A stretch of 64,000 nucleotides of DNA, from assembly GCA_022575985.1 (NCBI GenBank), contig JAKSXM010000014.1, positions 6,138,001-6,202,000 of the forward strand, given 5' to 3'. Positions 53,918-64,000 of the stretch are shown here, piece by piece; the stretch's first letter is position 1, and the number at the start of each line of letters is the position of its first letter. Made by a program: the position numbers and the translations under genes. The notes under the pieces are model-generated. The model was not told the origin of the DNA, did not search any database, and saw nothing but the letters and a program-made list of their open reading frames with translations. This stretch comes from Anagrus nilaparvatae. Lineage: Eukaryota > Arthropoda > Insecta > Hymenoptera > Mymaridae.

Positions 53918-54042
53918 TTGAAAAGGATAGTAATTAAACTATTGAACAGTACAGAAAAATAAAAAACATTTTATTTATTTTTGAAAAAATTTGTTCTTAT
54001 ATTGATCAACAAAACCCATTCTTTAATTTGAATTTTTGAATT
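53918..54042 (-). repeat. Penelope-like terminal inverted repeat, right
   Basis: Partner of 53071-53195. A third copy of this sequence ends the Penelope-like fragment at about 63050-63165. Confidence 0.85.
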
Positions 54043-55737
54043 GGGGAGAAAGATAAAGCCAATCATTCATATAAAATTTATAACGATTCTATCAAAAACA
54101 TTAATATTAGATGAAAATTTAATAAATGAAAGAAGATTTTTATCATCAGAGTTGGATTTAGAGAAAGATAGAGATATTGGAGAAGTAGGGATTATGAGAG
54201 AAGAAGTGAGAAGAACGAAGGTAAACAATAACGAAAATTATAATATAAAAGAAGATTGTGAAAGCATTCGTGAATTCTATATTTTTGTAAGATCAAAATA
54301 TGATTTAACAATATTTAAAAAAATAAGAAATTTCTTAAATAATCAATTAAAATTAGCACATGCTAGGTCACATTTAGTTTTTATTTTAGAATGTCGTACT
54401 TTTGATATGTTACCTAAACATTTAAATAACTATAATAAAAAAATAGAAAACTTAAAATTGAACAGTAGATCTATGAATAAAAAAATCAGAACTTTTCTAC
54501 ATTACATAAAGAAAAAAATTTTAAATTTAGAAATTAAAGATTTAAATATACATATTAAATTTTTATAAAAAAATGAAACCTTGTTAAAAAATATATTCAA
54601 AGATCTTTTAGAAGAGAATGATTTTGTGTATTTTCTAAATTTATTGGACATATATTTAGAAAATAAGCTTAAAAATATGAAACATACGAAACAATTTGAT
54701 GAGTGATGATAATAATAATTCAAAGGTTGATGATAATCTCAATGTTCCCAATAAAGCAAATTGGTTCATAAATTTAACAGATAAACAAATACCAAAAGAT
54801 GTAGTAGATATTGTATATTTAGGTGCTAAATTTAATTTTAAAGTTACTCCTGATCAAAAAATTATTTAGACACAAGTTTTACGCCCGGGAGGGCAAAAAG
54901 ATTATTTTGAATTACTAAAAGCGATTGAGAATCCTTATTATAAGAATATTAATGATACAAAAATTAAAAGAAAAGCCTTATGTATTATTAATAAACAAAT
55001 TAATAATAAGTCCCATATTAAAATAAATGAAAGAATTTTACAAAATAAAATATTTATTACAAAATAATTTATTAGACAGAATAAAGATATTTTATTTATG
55101 AATGCAGATAAAGGTAATTTAACAATTGCTATTGGTAATGAAAATTATATTAATAAAGTTGAATTGGACTTAAGTAATGAAAATCGTTATGAAAAGTTAT
55201 CAGAAGATCCTACTAAAATACTAAAAAATAATGTTAAAAAGTTTTTAACTTTATGGACGGAAAAAGGTATTTTTCAGTGGGATGATGCCTTTTCTGATGT
55301 GAGTATTGAGTGGCTAGAAAAAGCGATGTTATCATTAGCTTATGGATTAATAAAAGGTCACAAAGAGGGTTATCCAATTCGAATTATTGCATCATATAAA
55401 GGGAGTTTTTTATATAATTTTGATAAAGCTTTATCTAAATTTTTTACAAAATATCTGAAAAAGCCAAGATCAACAATAAAAAATAGCTTAGAAATCATTA
55501 AATTTATTAAGGATATAAATGTGCCTGAATTTGTATCATTAGACGTAATTGCATTATTTCCTAAATTGCCTCATGATCTGATTCTGGAAGCAATAACTAA
55601 AAACGAATTTCTAGCTGGCATAAAATTTTTATTAGATTCAACAATTTAATAACAAATATTATAAACAGTTATTAGGTGCACCTATAGGTTTTTGTACGAG
55701 TCCTTGGTTTGCAGATTTAGTATTAGAGGCCTTAGAA
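54041..55737 (+). pseudogene. Penelope-like reverse transcriptase, truncated before the catalytic Asp pair
   Basis: The N-terminal 175 codons (54041-54568) are Lys/Asn/Ile-rich, followed by broken frames to about 54718. The core then shows FINLTDKQIPKDVVDIVYLG (54.76 kb), a TAG at 54867, MNADKGNLTIAI (55.10 kb), YGLIKGHKEGYPIRIIASY (55.35 kb), FVSLDVIALFPKLPHDL with the first catalytic Asp (55.54 kb), and KQLLGAPIGFCTSPWFAD (55.67 kb). The next motif, with the Asp pair, is missing because BEL/Pao sequence starts at about 55741. Confidence 0.8.
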
Positions 55738-56116
55738 AATAAAGAAGTGCAAGTCTTGACCTCAACAATCCTTGCCAGATCATCGGGCCCTTTAAATATT
55801 TTAATAATTCGACCTAAAGGCCATTTGCTTGGGGGCATTGTTTCGTCAGTCACCAAAACAATGTCAACGACCTCAATGTTTTTTTAATTTACCTTTCCAC
55901 TTATTATGTACTCGTAAAGACTACAAGTACTCATGAGACCATGCCCTCGACCAATCTTGTAAAATGGCTTGAATCAATTTGTACCTTTGATTCGGGGGAA
56001 TATTCTCATTTAAGCAGTTTGGCTCTGGCACAATGTACGAGTTTGATTGTGTCAATAGTAGCGAGGGGCACAGAAATTAATGGTCAGACGGGTCATCATT
56101 TAATAGCATTAGGGGC

Positions 56117-56662
56117 CTAAGATTTGAGACAGGCTTTAATCTGTTTCAGAAGGGTATAAAACTCTTCAAAAGTAAGAGTGTGTTCTCCTACCACCCGACG
56201 AAGATGGTGTTTTACCGATATCACAGCTGATTCCCATATTCCCCCCGTATGTGGTGCATCCGGAGAGTTGAATGACCAATTCGTACCCTCATCGGCGAGT
56301 TTTCCCAAAAGGTCCTGCATATAGCTTGAAGAGGCCATATACATTTCCTTAAGGATATTATCTGCGCCGATGAAAGTGGTTTCTTGGTCACTAAACTGAC
56401 CTGAACAAGGACCACGAGTCGAGGTGAATTGCCGGAAAACAGCTATGAAATTTTCGCTCGAATAACCTGTTACGAGTTCTAAATGTAATGCCTTAGTAGA
56501 CGTACATATGAAAATACAGATATAGGCCTTATCAGTTTGATCGCCGCGACCTCTGTACCTTGAGACTTTATAAGGGCCTGCGTAATCAACTCCTGTTAAT
56601 CGAAAGGGTTTATCGGGTTTTTGAACACGAACAGGTGGTAAGACACCCATTTTTTGATTCAT
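56117..56662 (-). pseudogene. BEL/Pao integrase core
   Basis: GVDYAGPY carries the first catalytic Asp, SDQETTFIGADN the second, and HTGGIWESAVISVKHHL the Glu, so the DDE triad is intact. An upstream piece (CIHKCVQCIRYRGT-like, about 56.69 kb) hints at the His/Cys finger. The open frame ends at a stop after TLLKQIKACLKS (56117). Tail motifs resume near 55.86 kb as VTDETMPPSKWPLGRIIKIF, running into the Penelope-like sequence. Confidence 0.85.
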
Positions 56663-57215
56663 TGTTGTGCCACGATACCTAATGCATTGAACACATTTAT
56701 GAATACATGATTTGACTAAATTCCGACCTTTTATGATTCAAAATTCTTGTCTTATTGTTGATAGGGTCTGACGAATTCCGCCATGGAAAGACTTTTTATG
56801 AAAATGATTTACTAATAATTTGGAGAACTTTGAATCAGAAGGGAGTATAAAAGGATGCTGTTGTTCGTAACTAAGTAAAGAAAAGTGAATTCTTACACCT
56901 CTTAATAAACCTTATTCAAGAAAGGGGTATAACTTTATTAATCTGGATTTGGTAAACTTACAATTTTTATCTAGTAATTTGATTTCTTTTACAAAATGCA
57001 AATTTTGAACTAGATAAAACCAAACTAGTTTAGCCCTATCCAATTCGATAGCATTAATAATAGGTTAGCATGAATTTTGCTGACATTAAACCAATCAAGA
57101 TTGAATAATTTAAATTTGTAAAATAAGTTAGTTTTTAGTTTTGACACGACATTACACAAAAAACGCAAGACAAAGGACGTGAATCTAAATAATTTTTTGA
57201 CATCTTAATATTTGT

Positions 57216-57790
57216 CTAATAAATCCCATTTTTTATGATTTTTACTTTTTTAATTTCGTTATTGATTGAACAATTTAAAGATTTTAATGGCCTTGTATGA
57301 AAATTTTTACTGTCATGATTAAATTGAAATTTATCCTGTATACGCAAATTACCCTCCCACCACAAACTGAAGTTAACTAACTGCTCAGGAGAAATACCCC
57401 TAGATACGGATTCAGCTGGATTGTCTCTAGATCTGACATGGCTCCAGTAAGGGATGGGAACTAACAAGTGAATATGTGAACATTTATGGGCAATAAAAAC
57501 TGGCCATTTTGACGGATGTTCCTGTAGCCAAAAAAGGACATCTATTGAGTCTGTGAATAAGTAGATAATGACATGAGGCAATTTTAAGGACTTTAAAACT
57601 TTTACAGTTAATTTAGCTAACGAAAAGGCGGTGCTAAGTTCTAATTTAGGTATAGTTAGCAAAGGTTTAATGGGAGATACCTTTGATTTTCCTTGTAATA
57701 AACGTATCCTAATTTGACCATTTACTGTAACCTTTAGGTATACACAGGCTGCATACGCTAATTTTGACGCGTCCGCAAAACCGAAAATAT
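57216..57790 (-). pseudogene. BEL/Pao RNase H-like region
   Basis: GFADASKLAYAACVYLKV (about 57.78 kb) holds the first acidic residue; then LTIPKLELSTAFSLAKL, YLFTDSIDVLFWLQEHP with a second Asp, and HVRSRDNPAESVSRG. The usual joining region to the integrase zinc finger is missing: 56.75-57.2 kb has only degraded AT-rich sequence. Confidence 0.75.
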
Positions 57791-58881
57791 CATAATTGGC
57801 ATCAGTAGTATATTCAAAACGGTTAAGTTATTATGCCATTCTAAAAATTCATTTTTTAGATCCTCACGTAAGACATCTTCCAATTGTAACTTTGCTAACC
57901 ACATCTTTTGTATTATGACTTTAGCAGTGACCATGACTGGGGCTAACCAGCCTAGAGGGTCAAAAAGCTTAGAGATACTAGAAACGACCATTCTTTTGGT
58001 AATGGGTTTTTTGAATTCATCTAACTTAATTTTAAAAGAAAAATAATCCTCAGATGGATTATAACATAAACCTAATAATGTGAAGCAATCATTAGAAGAA
58101 TCTGAATCAGCTAAATCAGATGAAGGGAAATTTAACAAAATCTTGTCATTCACTATCCACTTATTTAGACTAAAACCTGCCGTTTTACAAATATTTGTTA
58201 ATTCATTTTGCTTTTTCAAAGCTTCTGGCAATGAATGGCCACCTGATAAGGAATCGTCCATATAAGTTTCACAGCTAATGACAAATGCACCTAAAAGAAA
58301 TTTATCTCCTTCATCGATTGCCAACTGTTTCATAACCCTATTTGCTAAAAAGGGGCTGCTAACTACGCCATAAGTGACAGTATTCAATGAATATACAGAA
58401 ATTTCATTATTTTGATCAAAACGCCATAGGATTTGTTGAAATTTACGGTCATCATCATGAATCAAAATTTGCCTGAACATTTGTTTGATGTCCGTAAAAT
58501 ATCATTTAAATAAATATTGTACCTAGCGGAGGCATTACAAACTGTTCTTAGTTTTTCTAATAACGAATTCTTTTTTAATATTCCATGATGTGGGATAAAA
58601 TAACAATACAAAAACACTGAAAATACAGTATTTTTAGACATGTGACCAGTTTCTTCATAGTCTACCATAAATTCTGTATACAATTTTTTAAAATGGGGAT
58701 TATTTAAAAAACGTTTCTCTATTCTAAAAAGCACGTTTTTGGCTACAGCAAACGAACCAGGAAATTGAAAATCTGTTATATTAATTTTGAATGGGAGCCT
58801 GACAACATATCTACCATCCGCGTTTCTGAAATGGGTATTTTTTAAATGGTTTTCGCACTCCTGCTCATCCGGATTAAGCAT
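57758..58881 (-). pseudogene. BEL/Pao reverse transcriptase
   Basis: Shows GRYVVRLPFKI, YFIPHHGILKKNSLLEKLRTVCNASARY, MFRQILIHDDDRKFQQILW, TYGVVSSPFLANRVM and ETYMDDSLSGG with the catalytic Asp pair (about 58.26 kb), then GFSLNKWIVND and ISKLFDPLGWLAPVMV. A frame change near 58480 splits it: in the unshifted frame the residues leading to MFRQI are lost to KCSGKF and a stop. Confidence 0.85.
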
Positions 58882-60085
58882 ACGAGAAGACGAATCAAAA
58901 ATTTCCTCCTGTCTTCAGAAACCAAATCGAAAGAAAGTGAAGATTTGGGCTCATCACATACAGAAAGACAACAATTTGATCCTATGCCAGCATTACCAGA
59001 GATAATGTAACCTAATTTTGTCTTTGTAGCAATAGGATTATTAAGAGCACCTAGTCTCACATTCCCTTCGACTATGGCGGCGTGGACTGAAGTTCTGAGA
59101 AAAATTTCAATTTGACCCCGCCTGCAAAATCCTGGATCAGCAAGAGTTAAACCTAAGATATGATTGAGGTTCTCAGTTTCAGAACTGGCCGTAGGTGCAT
59201 AAGAAGAAATTTTAGGCATAACATATGCTTGAATTTCCAAGGAAATGTCTGACATAAAACGAGGCTTTAATCGAAATTGTACAACTTTTGTGCACGTGTA
59301 ATAATTTTTACCACCTATGCCTGAGACAGGTCTTTTTGTAGGGGTATAACTACTGCACATTCTTTTAAACAAAGACTGGCTTATGAAAGACGCCTGTGAA
59401 GCTTGATCGACTAAAGCTCTAGCATACACTTCATAGCCATTTTCATTAATTAACTTGACTACTGCTGTGGACAATAAAGTTTGAGAAGGACTTCTACAAA
59501 TATTTACAGAAGTAACTAGAGAGGTAGCCGAAGATGTACCTTCTCCAACATCAATATTTTGACTTGAGTTTTTACTTGAATTTTGATTTTGGTTATGATT
59601 CGAAATTTGACGTGAAGCCTGATTGCTGTTATTGGAATATTGAGTTTTTTGCTTATTAAATTTATTCATATAATTATCATCATGTAAGGATGTATGGTGT
59701 TTTTTTCTACAAACTCTGCAAAGTTCTTTGGATGGACATTTTGAAAAGAGGTGGTTGCCGAGGCAATTACAGCACCTTGGCAAAGATTTTACAAATTCAT
59801 ATCTTTTGGCAGGGGTTAACTGCTTGTAACTGTTGTAGTTTTGTAATTTATGATTGGCTTTGCACATAAGACATTCTAATTTAGAATTATTCTTATTAAT
59901 AGACTTTCATTGAGTGTGTAATGTCTTTATTTGGGGCTGAGTAGCAACATTAAAATTTTTTAATTTATTTGAATTATTTGTACTACTACCTTAATTTACT
60001 ACATAACTGTTTTCCTCAATAGATTCCAATATAGCAATCTAAAATTCCATAAACTGAACTATTCTAAAACAGGCTAAAATCGACC
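58842..60085 (-). pseudogene. BEL/Pao gag end, zinc knuckles and aspartic protease
   Basis: After IAILESIEENSYVV (gag end, about 60.03 kb) come CLMCKANHKLQNY, CCNCLGNHLFSKC and CRVCRKKHHTSLH (59.87-59.69 kb), then a Gln/Asn-rich linker, then ARALVDQASQASFISQSLF (about 59.40 kb), a DUF1758/A16-type retropepsin in which the Asp of LVDQ sits where the catalytic DSG/DTG would be. It ends NPIATKTKLGYIISG (about 59.0 kb). The frame from 59867 to 58842 is open. Confidence 0.85.
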
Positions 60086-60571
60086 TTAATGGCCGAAATA
60101 AAAGTTTTTTTCGTACAGATTGGTGGGATTTCGGTTGAAAAAAATTTTGAAAAAAAAATTTAAAAAAAAAATGGCGGAAAATAAGATATTGCGATTTTTC
60201 TTAAAACGCATTTTCCCATTTTCCGGAATTTCACGGGCTTTTCCCGAAAGCTAATGGCAGAAATGGATTTACTGAAGGTTTCCCAACATATATACTCTTA
60301 CAGAATTTTTTTTCAAGCTTATATTTATGATTTTTAACCATTTTCCCGAAAAGCACTAACGCTGGTCGAGAGCCGCCTAATGAGTTTGATTGACCATAAC
60401 TCGGGCTTTTTAAGACCTAGAAGGCTAAAAATTTCAGCATTTTCCTATCTTTATGGAATAATTTGAGGCCGATCTGATGACCTGACCTGCCCACCATTGC
60501 TGTTTTGGCAAAGAAAGACTCATAAGAAAGATGATTTTAATAAAATAAATTTAATAATTTTAAATTATTAG
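60086..60571. other. AT-rich DNA
   Basis: No gene. Palindromic hints such as TTTCCCGAAA occur but no long repeat is clear. Confidence 0.4.
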
Positions 60572-61221
60572 TTATTTCTATTAATCGCACATATTTTCTA
60601 ATATATATATATTATTATTTTGATTTTATTGACCTGTACTGGGCATAATTGTTAAATGAATCATATTAAATTAAATTGTCCTATCTTGATATGTGTATGT
60701 TTTTAAATAACATCCCTTTTTTTATTAAGACATATCAAGCGGCAATATTATATAATTTTTAAATTCATTTAAAAATTATTTTTTCAAAAATACGCGGTTG
60801 TTAATGTAGGTACAGAAGGTACCGGCAGCGTTTCGATCAGCACCAACACATAGATCTCCTCAGTGTGGCTGAGTGTGTTGGTGTGTGCCACAGACGCTGG
60901 TGTAGTACGTCTTTAATTTTTCTTATATAGTGAACGAATGCCTATTTTATCACTTGCGAGACACTGTAGCCATTCGTTCCCTATATATCAAATGAATGGA
61001 ATGACCGGTTGCGGGTCTACGGTCTATTAAATATTAAATTATTTCTATTAATCGCCCATATTTTCTAATATATATATATATTATTATTATTTTGATTTTA
61101 TTGACCTGTACTGGGCATAATTGTTAAATGAATCATATTAAATTTATTTCTCCTATCTTGATATGTGTATATTTTTAAATAACATCCCTTTTTTTATTAA
61201 GACATATCAAGCGGCAATATA
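60572..61221. repeat. Pair of about 180-bp direct repeats around a structured core
   Basis: Copies at 60572-60749 and 61039-61221 are about 93% alike by eye. Each holds the inverted pair CTTGATATGT/ACATATCAAG. The 290-bp core is G+C-richer and contains nested hairpins. The layout (terminal direct repeats, short core, no ORF) recalls a TRIM-type mini retroelement, but no primer-binding site or polypurine tract was recognised. Confidence 0.7.
60818..60908. other. Nested stem-loop structure
   Basis: Outer stem CAGCGT (60826-60831) with ACGCTG (60894-60899), middle stem CACCAACACA (60841-60850) with TGTGTTGGTG (60874-60883), inner stem CTCAG with CTGAG (near 60859 and 60869). All are perfect. 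It could be a cruciform or an RNA hairpin; no known RNA family is recognised. Confidence 0.75.
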
Positions 61222-62380
61222 TAAATAAATAAAAAAGAAAAATCATGACCTAAAGCAATGCGCAGGATAGATGACTCCTTTCCTTTAATAAGATGGTGAA
61301 TCGTGAGCAAATTATCTGACCATTTGCTTTTTGAAGTCGACATTAACAGCAAGAAGAATGAACTGCCATTTTGGTTTGAAGTGGCGCAGGAACGATGACT
61401 GAGAAGAGAGAAAAAAAAATTCCAAGGTTGACTCATGCCTCTTCGTGTTGTTCTGTTGACTCCGAATCTTGAATCGTACTTCTCCCCTTTCAAGTGAATG
61501 ATGAGAGAAATGAGGATGACGATGACGTCATAAATGGCGGCTTCCTTCTTGTTCTATTTTAATTTTTATTTGAAAAAATTTTTCTCTTTTCATTTTTCTT
61601 CTCTATTTAAATCTTCACATAAAAATTTTCTTATTTTTCACTTGAATATTTTTTCTTGACGTGATTTCATATAAAGTTTTTTGATTTTTTTGCTGAATTC
61701 ACTTTTAGATGAATTCACTTTTTGTTGAATTCACTTTTGATTATTTTTTTTTTTATTATTTAAATTTATTTATTTTTTTTTTTAATTCTAATGTGAGAAG
61801 AAAAAAAAAGGCTCATGGCACTTATACAGTCTTTGTATATTATATAGTTTTAAATGTTGAGGCGTGCGCGCTCTCTTTAATAGGTGGCCATTGTGGCTTA
61901 AATTTCTAACAAAGGATTTTTTTTTATAATGTAAAATTTTCTCAAAAAAAAAATGTAAGCACAAAGTGCAAAAAATTTGATCCACTTTTGTGCTAATCAA
62001 ATAGTTATAGTAACAACTAAAAATTTATAACTAACACATTCACTTATAAGATAAGAGAGGCCGCATGGCAACAGTCACTCATACTCCTTTTCTTTTTTTT
62101 TTAATTTTTATACTAAAACGATCACTGATGATAATTGTTGATTTTTTAATAAAGGCTGAAGGACCAAAATGGACAAGTAACGGTTTAATTGCTTTTATGA
62201 TGGAGTAAAAGGAGTAAAGGCGTGTAAATTAATTAAAATAATTGTTTGACTAAATATTGACTTTATTGAACGGTGCATATAGCACGAAAGTGGAACGCGA
62301 ACTGACTGCGAGAGCATCTCGGCCGGTCATGCGCGGGGCATCTACTCTCTTTTTTTACATGATATATAAAAATACTAAGG
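61222..62380. other. AT-rich DNA without recognised genes
   Basis: Contains poly-A/T runs, three close copies of TTGAATTCACTTTT-like text (about 61692-61740) and short low-complexity frames. No LTR or coding signal is recognised. Confidence 0.4.
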
Positions 62381-63165
62381 GTGTGTGTTATCACACCAAA
62401 TATAGTATACAAAATTGATTGTAAATACTGTGATAAAACATATATAGGTCAAAGTTCAAGAAAATTAAGAGCTAGGATAACTAAACATATAAATGATGTA
62501 CTGAATGTCGATGATAAATCGGCATTGTGTGTTAATCTAAAAGATCATAGTAATATTAAAAATTATTGATAGGGAATGTAATACGAGAAAAAGATTGTTT
62601 TCTGAAATGTTATACATAAAGTTTTATGAGAACACATTGAACAGAATGGAAGATTTAAAAAATTTAAAATATATTTACATAAATACCATTGAATTGATAA
62701 AGAAATATATAAGTTACTATTGTTGGTATTTAAATAAAGTAATCTTTTGTTAATAAGTTTTCAGTACTGTATATAGTTTCATGTTATCCCCACTTGTTAC
62801 TAAAAAAAAAAATTTTTTTGAAAATTTGTTAGTAATAATATGGCTTTTAATGTGTTAAGTGTCTTATGTAATATGAAAAACTTGACTAACTTTACAAATT
62901 TTAAAGTAATACTAAAGAAAGACGTTAAAAATTTTTTTTTAAATAATGTAAAAAAACTTTTATTGGTATGTTTTTAAATGATACTGATTTTTATATATTA
63001 TAATTTTTGTTAATTAATAAATTGTTAATATTTATATTTTTAGATTCTGCTGAAAAGGATAGTAATTAAACTATTGAAACGTCCAGAAAAATAAAAAACA
63101 TTTTATTTATTTTTGAAAAAATTTGTTCTTATATTGATCAATAAAACTCATTTTTTTAACTTAAA
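62381..63165 (+). pseudogene. Penelope-like element 3' part, copy 2 (GIY-YIG endonuclease broken)
   Basis: Starts IVYKIDCKYCDKTYIGQSSR and KLRARITKHINDV (62 codons open, to about 62569). A gap of about 29 bases relative to the 53.2 kb copy at the SNM/CTQMNFKAV region shifts the frame. Downstream sequence is almost identical to 53430-54000, including the 3' non-coding part and the terminal repeat (about 63050-63165). Confidence 0.8.
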
Positions 63166-64000
63166 ATAAATTTACAAAAAACATTTTTGGAGTTTCATAT
63201 TTCTGATACAAAATGGTCAATTTTAGAAATTATTTTCTTCCCTTTCTCTTTCCCTTCAAATTTAGAAATTATTTTCTAATACTATTCGCATTAACTTTAA
63301 AATTAATTTTCGTTCAAATCTGATGTCTCGTTTAGAAGCATTTACAAAAAGACGATAGATTTCAATGCATTTTCACATGTCTTCCTATCATAACAATGTA
63401 TAAGAATTGAACTTTGTAGTTTAATAACTCGTAAACTAAATAGTGTATTTTTTTAATTTTTTACAGTAGATGTATTTTAATGTTATGAATCCTTTGATAA
63501 AATTATATTGAATTCTGACGTCGACGCATTTGTCAAACACTAACCATAAATAGATTGAAATAAATAAAGCTTTTAACGATAGTATAAGAATGAGTATTAT
63601 GAATTTTTAAATGATGTTTCAGAAATTTTTTTACTTATTGTACTTATATACTCCCAAAAAATACCACTTGCTCGCGGCAAATGTAAAAGCATTACTTTCC
63701 AGCTTTGTCCTAGCTTTGTGTTCGCCACTATTGGGCGCGCTACTCGATATAAAGATTTGCTGTCAATCAACGAGCAAATGCTTGCAAGAGTTGCTCGCAA
63801 ATATATTAAGCACTATGGTAGTATTTTGTGAACATAAAAACCAAAACTATATTATCGAATCGGTAATTACAGTTTTCATACAATTTTAAAAACACCATCT
63901 CGCTTTCTTATCATTTGAAACTTAGAAAAATTATTGATTTAAAATATTTTTAGTCTTTTCCCAAAATCATATATTCTTGTATAATTTTGTTCTAATTATA
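63166..64000. other. AT-rich DNA, nothing recognised
   Basis: The 92-codon plus-strand frame at 63.6-63.9 kb and its antisense partner show no family resemblance. A G+C-richer island near 63.67-63.79 kb has repeats of TTGCTCGC but no clear feature. Confidence 0.4.

Larger units (their letters stand above)
53071..55737 (+). mobile_element. Penelope-like element, rearranged and 3'-truncated
   Basis: A GIY-YIG endonuclease frame (53212-53622) lies between two inverted repeats of about 125 bp (53071-53195 and 53918-54042), followed at once by the reverse-transcriptase half (54041-55737). Penelope-like elements normally run RT then endonuclease and often occur as tandem partial copies with terminal repeats, so this is best read as the 3' end of one copy joined to the 5' part of the next. 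The RT half is cut at 55737 by BEL/Pao sequence. Confidence 0.8.
55741..60085 (-). mobile_element. BEL/Pao LTR retrotransposon, copy 1, without LTRs
   Basis: Minus-strand order is gag C-terminal end, zinc knuckles, protease, reverse transcriptase, RNase H, integrase and pol C-terminal tail, as in BEL/Pao. Most of gag and both LTRs are missing. The left end joins the Penelope-like RT in the middle of both reading frames. Confidence 0.9.

Noticed and set aside
60471..60520. Hammerhead ribozyme suggested by CTGATGA near Penelope-like sequence
   Set aside because: No matching stem II, GAAA core and stem III arrangement follows; the motif is likely chance.
60572..61221. LTRs of the adjacent BEL/Pao element
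   Set aside because: Both repeats lie on the same side of the element, so they cannot be its 5' and 3' LTRs.

Overview
The window looks like a large, AT-rich arthropod (probably insect) nuclear genome. It has short GT-AG introns, R1-clade and CR1-like non-LTR elements, BEL/Pao, Penelope-like elements, Helitrons and Polinton fragments. The only candidate host gene piece is one exon of pyruvate carboxylase (37214-37678, minus strand). Almost everything else is mobile-element sequence, mostly decayed and often nested. The R1-like ORFs are visibly richer in G+C than the DNA around them. The species call is inference; family calls rest on motifs read by eye, with no database search.

Layout. 0.36-4.76 kb: a decayed CR1-like element. 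4.97-7.75 kb: a large foldback palindrome with a tRNA-derived SINE in one arm. 8.10-9.09 kb: a minisatellite element with terminal inverted repeats, with relatives at 33.2 and 36.9 kb. 10.9-17.5 kb: scattered remains of a Polinton/Maverick-type element (DNA polymerase B N-terminal region, integrase, capsid-like protein), separated by a foldback fragment and two four-unit tandem arrays. The first array is four 363-bp Helitrons head to tail. 17.7-20.1 kb: a 137-bp-unit repeat, a CR1-like reverse transcriptase fragment and a short Helitron. 20.12-26.8 kb: a second CR1-like copy split by a 3,146-bp DNA transposon with long terminal inverted repeats and a TAA target duplication. 26.8-32.8 kb: R1-like copies in opposite orientation around an (ATT)n tract, then R1 and CR1 fragments.

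33-39.5 kb: AT-rich DNA with element fragments and the pyruvate carboxylase exon. 39.5-44.45 kb: an autonomous but broken Helitron with four introns, followed head to tail by a short non-autonomous copy. 44.85-47.2 kb: an internally deleted BEL/Pao copy and an R1-like ORF1 remnant. 47.4-48.3 kb: a foldback element. 49.4-51.4 kb: a degraded R1-like copy. 51.6-52.8 kb: an unrecognised broken ORF and a second Polinton-polymerase fragment. 53.07-55.74 kb: a Penelope-like element, cut off by a BEL/Pao element on the minus strand (55.74-60.09 kb). 60.5-61.2 kb: direct repeats around a structured core. 62.4-63.2 kb: a second Penelope-like 3' part.

The observations most worth following are: the tandem Helitron arrays that share an 8-bp hairpin stem and terminal sequence with the autonomous Helitron; the dispersed Polinton-type genes; the DNA transposon whose terminal repeats are packed with AGGTCA half-sites and whose N-terminal zinc module lies on the opposite strand from the rest of its protein; and the orphan pyruvate carboxylase exon.
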